Positions 1 to 6,724 of a DNA stretch of 19,004 bases are shown here, piece after piece. Source of the stretch: DUEN01 sp024277095 (GTDB taxonomy: Bacteria; Chloroflexota; Anaerolineae; DUEN01); assembly GCA_024277095.1 (NCBI GenBank), contig JAJRVX010000226.1, positions 1-19,004 on the forward strand, given 5' to 3'. The position numbers and the translations under genes were made by a program. Under the pieces are notes generated by a model, which did not search any database, had not been told where the DNA came from, and worked only from the letters and a program-made list of their open reading frames with translations. Position 1 is the stretch's first letter; each line of letters opens with the position of its first letter.

Positions 1-145
1 GGGTACGTCTGGCCACGTCGTGCGCTGGGAGAAACCGAGAAGATGCGTATACAGACACGACACCTTGCCTCGTCCCTGCAGGCGCCATGTATGCCAATAT
101 GGACGTTGGACTTTGAAAAGGCCTTACAGCTCGCACGGAATCCGC

Positions 146-174
146 TTGACGAGGGCTTGAGGGCTCGCTATACT
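146..174 (+). promoter_or_regulatory. Sigma70-type promoter of the VTT-domain gene
   Basis: A -35 hexamer TTGACG (146-151) and a -10 hexamer TATACT (169-174) are separated by exactly 17 bases. Transcription would start near 181, so the leader would be only about ten bases and would consist almost entirely of the ribosome binding site GAGGAGGT (181-188) before the ATG at 192. Both hexamers are identical to those of the tRNA-Leu promoter at 9433-9461. I recognise nothing else in bases 1-145. Confidence 0.7.
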
Positions 175-191
175 CGGCCCGAGGAGGTACG

Positions 192-893
192 ATGCCGATT
201 CGCCGATCCGTGCGTGTTCCGTGGCGTCCCCTGCTCGTCATCGCACTGGGTCTCATCACAGCCGTCGCCTTGTGGCGACCGCTTTCACATATGCTGGCGG
301 ACATGGAGAGCGCCAGGGAGTGGCTGGCCGCTCTGGGACCGTGGGGGCCGATCGCCCTGATCGCTGTGAACGCCGCGCAGATCGTGTTCGCCCCGATCCC
401 CGGTTACTTCGTGCAGATGGCTGGCGGCTACCTGTTCGGCGCAGTGCCGGGCGCGCTCTACGGCCTGGCGGGGATGCTGATCGGCGGCGCGCTGGCGATG
501 GTGCTGGCCCGGCGATTGGGGCGCCCCTTCGTCGAGCGATGGCTGGGAGCGGAGCGCGTGGCCCGTTGGGAGCACGCCGTCCACGCGGACGCGCTGTGGG
601 TGTGGTTCCTCCTGATGGCAAGCCCGGTCGGCGATGCCCCCTACTACCTGGCAGGCCTGACCCGCATCCCGATCTGGAAGCTCCTGGGCGTAGTGCTCCT
701 CACTCGCGGGCCCTCCGTCGGGATCGTGGCGGCGGTGGGGGCCGGGGCGATCACCCTGTCCCCCCGACTGCTGCTGGGGGCGCTCCTGGCGATCCTGCTG
801 GCCGGCCTGCTGCTGTATCGAACGGGACGGCGGATCGCGGCGAGCGTCGAGGAACGGATGCTGCGCCGGGCGAGGCGAACGAGCGAGTCCTGA
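192..893 (+). CDS. VTT-domain (TVP38/TMEM64, DedA-like) inner-membrane protein
   Basis: This is a 233-residue polytopic membrane protein of the VTT/SNARE-associated (TVP38/TMEM64) superfamily. A first hydrophobic helix spans about residues 13-30. The family core follows, with a PIPGYFVQMAGGYLFG-like re-entrant segment (about 75-95), a glycine-rich helix and the typical LARRLGRPF stretch, then further hydrophobic segments up to the last helix near 195-210. Known family members act in membrane lipid or polyprenyl-phosphate handling, but substrates differ and none can be named here. The start is set by the ideal GAGGAGGT site four bases upstream of the ATG and by the promoter. It is followed 41 bases later by the zinc-motif gene and may be cotranscribed with it. 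The family call is confident; the function is unknown. Confidence 0.85.
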   Translation: MPIRRSVRVPWRPLLVIALGLITAVALWRPLSHMLADMESAREWLAALGPWGPIALIAVNAAQIVFAPIPGYFVQMAGGYLFGAVPGALYGLAGMLIGGALAMVLARRLGRPFVERWLGAERVARWEHAVHADALWVWFLLMASPVGDAPYYLAGLTRIPIWKLLGVVLLTRGPSVGIVAAVGAGAITLSPRLLLGALLAILLAGLLLYRTGRRIAASVEERMLRRARRTSES

Positions 894-934
894 GGGAAAC
901 AAAACTTATGTCAACTGACAGGGCGTGAGGCGCC

Positions 935-1435
935 ATGGGTGACGACGAAGCGACAGGAGAAGCCTGCTACCTCTGCACAGAGCAGGCCGTAACCCGATGT
1001 CGCACGTGCGGCCGGCGGGTCTGTTCCGAACACCTGGTCCCGTATCCCGACGATCTGGTGGAGGCCTTCGGCCCGGACGGCTGCCAGCGCTGCGTCGATC
1101 GAGCGATCACGGAGATCGAGCGCGGCCGCCAGCAACGGGAGCGAAAACGGGATCGGGATGCGATCTATCGCACGTGCGCGGTGTGCCAGCAGGTATTCGA
1201 GCAGACGCTCCCCGCCTGTTCCGTGTGCGGCCGGCGCGTGTGCCTGGACCACTCCATCCGCTATCGACGGCGATTCCGCTTCGGGAACCGCAGGGATTCC
1301 ACCGCCGGCACATGGTATTGGGAATACGACGTGCGCTGCCTGGAGCACCGCCGTCATCTCTGGCTGGATCGCCTGCGGGGATGGCAGATCGACCCGAGGA
1401 CGGAGGAGCAGATCGAGGCAACCTCTATGGAGTGA
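935..1435 (+). CDS. Small soluble protein with a duplicated B-box-like zinc-binding motif
   Basis: The 166-residue product has no signal peptide or membrane helix. It contains two copies of a zinc-ligand pattern, near residues 11-38 and 85-115. Each has CxxC, a spacer, then CxxC followed by a conserved GRRVC and a final histidine (CSEH in copy 1, CLDH in copy 2). An extra CLEH occurs near residue 145. The two copies share the core CGRRVC and look like an internal duplication. They are joined by a very basic and acidic helix (about 50-80, rich in E, R, K and Q) that may be a coiled coil. The spacing resembles B-box or AN1-like zinc fingers, but I cannot assign a named family. The ATG at 935 has a GTGAGG site five bases upstream. 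It lies between the VTT gene and the isoaspartyl methyltransferase gene, which gives no clear clue to its role. Confidence 0.7.
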   Translation: MGDDEATGEACYLCTEQAVTRCRTCGRRVCSEHLVPYPDDLVEAFGPDGCQRCVDRAITEIERGRQQRERKRDRDAIYRTCAVCQQVFEQTLPACSVCGRRVCLDHSIRYRRRFRFGNRRDSTAGTWYWEYDVRCLEHRRHLWLDRLRGWQIDPRTEEQIEATSME

Positions 1436-1527
1436 GATATCGGAGTCCCACTTCACCGCCGCACTCGTATGATGCACGAGTTGTGTCGGCGCCCCGGATC
1501 CGCCGGGGGCCGGACGGGAGGCGAGAG

Positions 1528-2328
1528 ATGGCGCAGCGACAGTGGATTCTGGCCCTATTGATCTGCCTCTGGTGGGCCGCGTGCACGGCCCCACCCCCCT
1601 CATCCCCCACCGCCCACGTGCTTCCCACCGCGACGCCCGCATCGGAAGACCCATACGCACGCCTGCGACATGAGATGGTGGAGAAGACCATGCGCGCTCG
1701 GGACATCACCGATGAGCGCGTTCTGGCGGCCATGGAGAAGGTACCCCGCCACGAGTTCGTCCTGCCCGAGTACCTGGACCAGGCTTACGCGGATCATCCC
1801 CTGCCCATCGGCTTCGGCCAGACGATCTCCCAACCCTACATCGTGGCGTTGATGACGCAGCTGTTGCAGCTACGGCCCACGGATAAGGTGCTGGAGATCG
1901 GCACGGGATCCGGATATCAGGCGGCCGTGCTGGCCGAGCTGGTGGACGAGGTGTACACGATCGAGATCATCCCGGAGCTGGCCCAATCGGCAAAGGAGCG
2001 GCTGAAGCGGCTAGGGTATGAGAACGTGCATGTGCGCCAGGGTGATGGTTATTACGGCTGGCCGGAGGAGGCACCGTTCGACGCCATCATCGTCACGGCG
2101 GCGCCAGACCATGTGCCCCCTCCCCTGGTGCAGCAACTGAAGGACGGCGGCCGGCTGGTCATCCCCATCGGGCCGCCGGGTGGATATCAGACGCTGTGGC
2201 AGATCGTCAAGCGCGGCGAGAACCTGGAGGCCAACAACATCGCTGGCGTGCTCTTTGTGCCGATGACGGGCGCCGCGCAGAAGGAAGGGCGTCCCGGCGG
2301 AGTGGATATCCTGGGATCAACCCCGTGA
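1528..2328 (+). CDS. pcm: Protein-L-isoaspartate O-methyltransferase, predicted lipoprotein
   Basis: The enzyme transfers a methyl group from S-adenosylmethionine to isoaspartyl residues in damaged proteins, starting their repair. Residues from about 45 onward match the PCMT family closely: DERVLAAMEKVPRHEFV, the GFGQTISQP segment, the SAM motif VLEIGTGSGYQAAVL (about 128-142) and the late segment GGRLVIPIG. The unusual part is the N-terminus. The ATG at 1528 follows GGGAGG and encodes a basic-hydrophobic segment ending in WWAAC at Cys19. A Pro/Ser/Thr-rich linker follows, as in bacterial lipoproteins. Tryptophan at position -3 is not the usual lipobox residue, so lipidation is less certain than export. 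A later in-frame ATG at 1674 would give a cytoplasmic protein but has no visible ribosome binding site. The 3' end overlaps the convergent gene by 12 bases. PCMT identity is certain; its location is inferred. Confidence 0.9.
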   Translation: MAQRQWILALLICLWWAACTAPPPSSPTAHVLPTATPASEDPYARLRHEMVEKTMRARDITDERVLAAMEKVPRHEFVLPEYLDQAYADHPLPIGFGQTISQPYIVALMTQLLQLRPTDKVLEIGTGSGYQAAVLAELVDEVYTIEIIPELAQSAKERLKRLGYENVHVRQGDGYYGWPEEAPFDAIIVTAAPDHVPPPLVQQLKDGGRLVIPIGPPGGYQTLWQIVKRGENLEANNIAGVLFVPMTGAAQKEGRPGGVDILGSTP

Positions 2329-4728
2329 CCGCCGCTCCATACGAACCATAGCGGCCAGGGCCAACGCGTAGCTGGCGGCGCCCACATACAGCACGGCATT
2401 GAACCCTAGATCCAGGGCCAGCAACGCCGCCAGCACGGCGCTGATGACGGAAAGACACCCGTTGACCGCCCAGGCCCACGGGGTAATGCCGGGCATTGCT
2501 GCCTCCGCTCGGGCCAATCCGGCGGGAAACGGGATGCCCAGCAGCAGCCCGAGTGGCGCCAGCAGCCCGGCCGTCACGCCCAGCCGGGCCCACAGCGGCC
2601 ATCCCAGCGCGCCCCCAAAGGTCGCGTGTAACACGGTCGGCCACGCCACGATGACCAGGATCAGCCCGACGAGCGCCGGGATCAGGCGGACGCGAGGGGC
2701 CAGCATGCTCCCTATCCCCGAGAAGAGCAGCAGGCCCGACAACACCGCCGCCAGCGCCAAAGTGGGATGCCCCAGGAAGAGGATGAACCGCTGCACCAAC
2801 GGGATCTCCACCAGCAGGAACCCCAATCCCAGCCCGCCGAAGTAGAGCAACGCGTGGGCCCGCAGGCCGGGAGCCATCCGGCGCTGCCGAACCCGCTCAC
2901 CCAGGACGACGGGCAGCACGATCAGGACGACGGATGCCAGCGCAGCCAACGCCAGCAGCGCCACCAGGACGAAGTACCCGGATCCGCCGAACGGCTGCCA
3001 GCGCTGTCCCAGCGTGCGCAGGATGGCCGGCGTCTGCGCCCACTTGAAGAAATGGAAGAAGAAGGGCCGGTCATCCGTCGGCGGCCACACGGCGAACGCG
3101 TACTCTCGATAGAAGACATCCCGATCGCCCGCCAGGATCCGGGCGAAGGCGCGCTCGTAGTACGGCTCCGGCAAACGATTGATCCGGTTCATCTCCTCGG
3201 GGCGCACGCCCGGCCCCGCTACCAGATCGAAGCTGCGATCGGCCGCGAAGGCGCGCACCGCCGCCACCTCCTCCTCGGTGAGCGGCGACCGGGAGATGAG
3301 CAGCGTGCCCGTCTGCATGCCGCGGAAGGCGACCAGATGCATGGCCGGGTCCTCCACTCCCTCCCGATCCAACGCCTCGACGGCCAGCGCGGCCGCCCGC
3401 ACCCACTCGCTGGGAGGCGTCTGCAGCCAGCGGGTCACCACCAGGATCCCTCGTGGGGTCAGACGGCCCAGATACGCCCGGAAGGCCTCCGCCGTCCAAT
3501 CGTACGTCTCGGCCAGGCTGTACGCGCCCGACGTGACCGGCCGATAGGGCTCGGACAGCGGGAGGACGATGAGATCGAAGCGGGCGGTGGTCCGGTGCAG
3601 ATAGGTGCGGGCCTCCTCGTGCACCACGGTGACGTTCGGCTCGATGTACGGGGAGCGACCGGCCGTGGCGTTCACGGCGCGAGTGATGAGCGGATTCGGC
3701 TCCACGACCACCGCCGACGATGCCCCAGACCGCAGCGCAGTCCACACCTCCAGGCCACCGCGCGGGTGGAGGATCAGCGTCCGGGCGCCCGGGCGCATCC
3801 GGTAGGCGATGGCCGTGGGCAGATCATCGATGAAGGACCAGTCGGTCACCCGGTCGGCGAGGAGGATAGGAGCCAGCCCATCGCCGTCGACCAGGAGCCC
3901 GCGCTGAGGTGGGATGGTGCCCATGTAGGCATAGCTCAGCCCCGGCAGCGAGCGGATGGCGCTGCTCTCCACCACGTCGACCCGCCCCTGGGCGTTCTCG
4001 GCGTGGAAGACGATGCGGGCGTCGGGATAGTTCAGGACCAGGCTCAGCCCTTTGTACGGCGAGAGGTGGAGCGCCAGCCATGGGGGTTGCCACCACGCCA
4101 GCACGAGGAGGATCGCCCCAGCCCCCAGGCCTAGCCAGCGCAAGGGCCACCGCCGCCAGCCGAAGCCCACGAGGGAGAGGCTGCCGATCCCAGCGGCCGC
4201 GGCGATGGTGCCCGGCCCACCTAACATGCCCAACAGCAGCGGCGCGGCGATCCCCCCGGCCGCCGACCCCACCAGGTTGGCCGCATAGGCGCGATGGGCA
4301 CGCGTCGGCTCGGAGGACAGGGCGAGCGCGATGCCCAGGCCCGCGCAGAAGAAGGGGGCGGCGAGGGCAAGGAAGTACAGCGCCAGATAGAACGCCTGCC
4401 GACGCTCCCAGGCGATGGTGTAGGAGTCAAAGGGAAGCCAGTTCGCGATGAGGTATCCGCCCAGGGCGGTGGTACCGAAGCCGGCGGCGATCGCGGCCAG
4501 ACGTCGTGTAATGGGAGGGCGTTGCCAACCAGACGCCAGGCTCAGCGCCGTGCCGCTGGCGCCATATCCCAGCAGGGCCACGCTCACCGCCATGAAGGCG
4601 AAGTGATAGAACTGCGTGATCGCGAAGACCCGCGTCAGCGCGATCTCCAACAACAGCGCGGCCGCCGCCAGGAGAAACAGCCCCAGATCCATCGCGAACA
4701 CGGGCGCCTCCGCGAGGTGTCTCAGCAC
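2317..4728 (-). CDS. Large polytopic membrane protein with a spermidine-synthase-like core
   Basis: This 803-residue protein has three parts. An N-terminal block of hydrophobic helices spans about residues 13-235. A soluble middle part (about 240-570) holds a Rossmann-type SAM-binding motif, TLILHPRGGLEVWTALRSGA followed by VVVEPNP (about 313-340), and a later DLIVLPLSEPY. A C-terminal block of helices spans about 575-800. This layout matches the membrane-bound spermidine synthase-like proteins common in Chloroflexota and other bacteria. Known polyamine aminopropyltransferases are soluble and use a catalytic Asp in the DxxDP-type motif; here LPLSEP replaces it, so true spermidine synthesis is doubtful. 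The listed start is GTG at 4728, which has no clear ribosome site. ATG at 4692 (residue 13), at the start of the first helix and 13 bases after GGAGG, is equally possible. The gene follows argH on the same strand and converges on pcm. Confidence 0.75.
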   Translation of the reverse strand: MLRHLAEAPVFAMDLGLFLLAAAALLLEIALTRVFAITQFYHFAFMAVSVALLGYGASGTALSLASGWQRPPITRRLAAIAAGFGTTALGGYLIANWLPFDSYTIAWERRQAFYLALYFLALAAPFFCAGLGIALALSSEPTRAHRAYAANLVGSAAGGIAAPLLLGMLGGPGTIAAAAGIGSLSLVGFGWRRWPLRWLGLGAGAILLVLAWWQPPWLALHLSPYKGLSLVLNYPDARIVFHAENAQGRVDVVESSAIRSLPGLSYAYMGTIPPQRGLLVDGDGLAPILLADRVTDWSFIDDLPTAIAYRMRPGARTLILHPRGGLEVWTALRSGASSAVVVEPNPLITRAVNATAGRSPYIEPNVTVVHEEARTYLHRTTARFDLIVLPLSEPYRPVTSGAYSLAETYDWTAEAFRAYLGRLTPRGILVVTRWLQTPPSEWVRAAALAVEALDREGVEDPAMHLVAFRGMQTGTLLISRSPLTEEEVAAVRAFAADRSFDLVAGPGVRPEEMNRINRLPEPYYERAFARILAGDRDVFYREYAFAVWPPTDDRPFFFHFFKWAQTPAILRTLGQRWQPFGGSGYFVLVALLALAALASVVLIVLPVVLGERVRQRRMAPGLRAHALLYFGGLGLGFLLVEIPLVQRFILFLGHPTLALAAVLSGLLLFSGIGSMLAPRVRLIPALVGLILVIVAWPTVLHATFGGALGWPLWARLGVTAGLLAPLGLLLGIPFPAGLARAEAAMPGITPWAWAVNGCLSVISAVLAALLALDLGFNAVLYVGAASYALALAAMVRMERRSRG

Positions 4729-4756
4729 ATAGCCGCAAGCCCATCAGCCGATTGGA

Positions 4757-4852
4757 AAGACGACAGACGATGGACGAAAAGCGGTGAGTGCGGAGAGAGT
4801 CCGCCTACTGTCGTCCATCGTCGTTCGTCTATCATCCGTCGTCCTTCGTCTA
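4757..4852. repeat. Phased heptamer repeat in two inverted arms
   Basis: The plus strand reads six consecutive seven-base units, TCGTCCA, TCGTCGT, TCGTCTA, TCATCCG, TCGTCCT and TCGTCTA (4811-4852). At 4757-4777 three units of the opposite orientation occur: AAGACGA, CAGACGA and TGGACGA. The arms can pair (17 of 19 positions between 4759-4777 and 4811-4829). The 33-base centre contains its own small stem, GCGGA/TCCGC. The last unit overlaps the argH stop codon. The block fills most of the 121-base gap between argH and the next minus-strand gene, and may act as a transcript-end or mRNA-stabilising structure. Confidence 0.75.
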
Positions 4853-6226
4853 TCTCCCCACCAACTCCCGCGCTTGAGCGATCTGCGCCTCAATGGCGGC
4901 GCGCGCGGTGCCCCCCGCGCTGCGGCGTCGCTCCACCGAGCGCTCGAAGTCCCAGACCTCGGCCACGTCCTCGTCGAACAGGGGGGAGATGGCCTGTAGC
5001 TCGGAGAGGGGAAGCTGGCTGAGCGGGACGTCGAGCTCCTCCGCACGCCGCACGACCCGGCCGACCACGTGGTGGCTCTCCCGGAAGGGCATCCCCTTCC
5101 GCACCAGGTAGTCGGCCAGGTCGGTGGCCAACAGATCATCCGACAGAGCGGAGGCCATCCGGTCGGGGTGCAACGTCATCTCCCGTAGCACGGCCGCGGT
5201 GAGCGGCAGTGCGGCCGACAGGGTATCGGCCGCGTCGAACAGTCGCTCCTTATCCTCTTGCAGGTCGGAGTTGTACGTCAGCGGCAGGCCCTTCACCACG
5301 GTGAGCAGAGCGGTCAGATCGCCAATGAGGCGTCCCGCCTTCCCCCGCAGCAGCTCCAGCGTGTCCGGGTTCTTCTTCTGCGGCATCAGGCTGGAGCCGG
5401 TGCTGTGCGCGTCGGACAGGGTGATGAAGCCGTACTCGGCCGTGCACCACAGTGTCAGATCGGCGGCCAGCCGGCTGAGGTGAACCCCCAGGATGGCCGC
5501 CCAGCCGAGGAACTCCAGGATGAAGTCGCGATCGGACACCGTGTCCATGGCGTTCGGCGTGATGCCGGGGAATCCCAAATCCTCGGCCAAAGCCTGGCGA
5601 TCCACATCGAAGGGATTGCCAGCGAGGGCGCCCGCGCCCAGCGGGCATAGATCGGCCCGCCGCATGAGATCATCCAGCCGCTCCCGATCCCGCTGCCACA
5701 TCCAGAAGTAGGCCATCATCCACAGGGCGAAGCGCACCGGCTGAGCGCGTTGGAGGTGCGTATAGCCGGGCATGAGCACATCCAGCCCCGCCTCTGCCCG
5801 CTCGATGGCTGCCCTCTGCAGGTCGATCAGCGCCGAGCGGAGCTGCCTGCTGGTGTCTCGCAGCCAGAGCCGCACATCGGTGACCACCTGATCGTTGCGC
5901 GAGCGTCCGGTGTGCAGCTTGCCCGCGATCTCCTTGCCGATGATCTCGCCCAACCGTCGCTCGTTGGCCGTATGGATGTCCTCGTCTTCCGGCTGGATGG
6001 CGAAGGTCCCGGCCGCCCACTCCGCCCGCACGGCCTCCAGCCCCTCGATCAGCCGGTCTCGCTCCTCCTCGGTGATGAGGCCGGCGCGACAGATCGCCCT
6101 AGCCCACGCGATCGACCCCGTGACATCCGCGTCCCACAACCGCTGATCGAAGCCGATGGAGTGCGTGAACCGGGCGGCCAACGGGTCCGGCCCCTCGCTG
6201 AAACGTCCTCCCCAAAGAGCGGTCAT
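4850..6226 (-). CDS. argH: Argininosuccinate lyase
   Basis: This enzyme of the fumarase/aspartase superfamily splits argininosuccinate into arginine and fumarate, the last step of arginine synthesis, in the cytoplasm as a homotetramer. The 458-residue product has the expected length. It opens with the family start TALWGGRFSEGPDPLAARFTHS. It carries GRSRNDQVVTDVRLWLR, the HLQRAQPV segment and the superfamily signature GSSLMPQKKNPD, which contains the catalytic serine loop. The ATG at 6226 is chosen over the more upstream in-frame ATG at 6259 because GAGAGGAGAGG lies directly before it and homologues begin here. A good promoter lies about 75 bases upstream. No other arginine gene is in the window. 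The stop codon runs into the heptamer repeat. Confidence 0.96.
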   Translation of the reverse strand: MTALWGGRFSEGPDPLAARFTHSIGFDQRLWDADVTGSIAWARAICRAGLITEEERDRLIEGLEAVRAEWAAGTFAIQPEDEDIHTANERRLGEIIGKEIAGKLHTGRSRNDQVVTDVRLWLRDTSRQLRSALIDLQRAAIERAEAGLDVLMPGYTHLQRAQPVRFALWMMAYFWMWQRDRERLDDLMRRADLCPLGAGALAGNPFDVDRQALAEDLGFPGITPNAMDTVSDRDFILEFLGWAAILGVHLSRLAADLTLWCTAEYGFITLSDAHSTGSSLMPQKKNPDTLELLRGKAGRLIGDLTALLTVVKGLPLTYNSDLQEDKERLFDAADTLSAALPLTAAVLREMTLHPDRMASALSDDLLATDLADYLVRKGMPFRESHHVVGRVVRRAEELDVPLSQLPLSELQAISPLFDEDVAEVWDFERSVERRRSAGGTARAAIEAQIAQARELVGR

Positions 6227-6301
6227 CGCCTCTCCTCTCCACACGACATTCGGAAGCATAGTGACAGGACGACCTCAAGGGCGTCCCGCTCGCTCGGGCT
6301 G

Positions 6302-6330
6302 ATTATACGGGACGACCCCGATTTCACCAA
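6302..6330 (-). promoter_or_regulatory. Sigma70-type promoter of argH
   Basis: On the minus strand, TTGGTG (complement of 6325-6330) and a perfect TATAAT (complement of 6302-6307) are spaced by 17 bases. Transcription would begin near 6295, giving a leader of about 70 bases before the argH ATG. The leader contains a short CCCG/CGGG hairpin but no riboswitch or T-box that I recognise. Confidence 0.7.
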
Positions 6331-6345
6331 CCAGGCCCCTGATAC

Positions 6346-6598
6346 GGTAGTGTATCCAAAATAGTGGAAATTCCGCGAGACGACCCACGACGCTCATCGC
6401 AAGCCCTCAGGGAAGGTGCGGAGGGAGGTCCCCCCGCCAAAATATCCTCTTTTCCGCTCTGCACCTGCCCTCTCCCGGCCTGATTCGGGTGGACGAGGCC
6501 GGGCGAGGCAGGTGAGGGGCGGAAACCAGGAAGTTTCTTTTGAGGGGCTGCGCCCCTCAAAGCTCCCGCCGCATTTCCACCGAAAAAGATACACTACC
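6346..6598. mobile_element. Non-coding element with terminal inverted repeats (MITE candidate)
   Basis: The ends are matched inverted repeats. GGTAGTGTATC (6346-6356), eight unmatched bases, then TGGAAAT (6365-6371) on the left mirrors ATTTCCA (6573-6579), eight bases, then GATACACTACC (6588-6598) on the right. Equal spacing on both sides makes chance unlikely. Inside, 6451-6481 and 6496-6525 form a long imperfect palindrome, with TTTCCGC and CACCTGCC as key words. A perfect ten-base stem lies at 6539-6561. There is no convincing reading frame, so it would depend on a transposase elsewhere. No clean target duplication is visible. It lies 16 bases beyond the argH -35 hexamer and fills most of the argH-mutM gap. 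Confidence 0.65.
6539..6561. repeat. Perfect hairpin inside the inverted-repeat element
   Basis: TTTGAGGGGC (6539-6548) pairs with GCCCCTCAAA (6552-6561) around a TGC loop. The run of Ts precedes rather than follows the stem on the plus strand, so on the minus strand it is a stem followed by Ts and could work as a weak terminator for transcription coming from mutM. Confidence 0.6.
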
Positions 6599-6619
6599 CT
6601 GACATTAACCCACCAGAAA

Positions 6620-6684
6620 CCCTGGCCCTTACATAGCTGGCACCTTTAGGCCTCTCTTCTTGCCAGGGAGGGGACACAGCTATG
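6620..6684. repeat. Two interleaved inverted repeats downstream of mutM
   Basis: CCCTGGC (6620-6626) is complementary to GCCAGGG (6662-6668), and CATAGCTG (6632-6639) is complementary to CAGCTATG (6677-6684). The pairs interleave (A, B, A', B'), so both could form together only as a pseudoknot. The segment is the 3' trailer of mutM on the minus strand. I see no gene here. It may be a terminator-type structure or chance. Confidence 0.4.
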
Positions 6685-6724
6685 GTCCCACCTTCTCAAA
6701 AGGCCAAACTCCAGGATTCCTACA

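Noticed and set aside
43..360. Plus-strand frame open from the left edge and overlapping the VTT gene
   Set aside because: It has no ribosome binding site or recognisable domain and overlaps a gene with strong promoter, ribosome site and family evidence.
2767..4134. Long open frame on the plus strand opposite the membrane-protein gene
   Set aside because: It is antisense to a gene with clear membrane helices and a SAM motif. Its translation is rich in Arg, Gln, His and Pro without any recognisable domain, as expected for a shadow frame in GC-rich DNA.
4811..4852. CRISPR-like array
   Set aside because: The repeat unit is seven bases with no spacers, far from CRISPR repeat and spacer lengths, and no cas gene is present.
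6416..6649. Possible small gene in the argH-mutM gap
   Set aside because: The frame lies mostly inside the palindromic element, has no ribosome binding site, and its translation reflects the inverted repeats.
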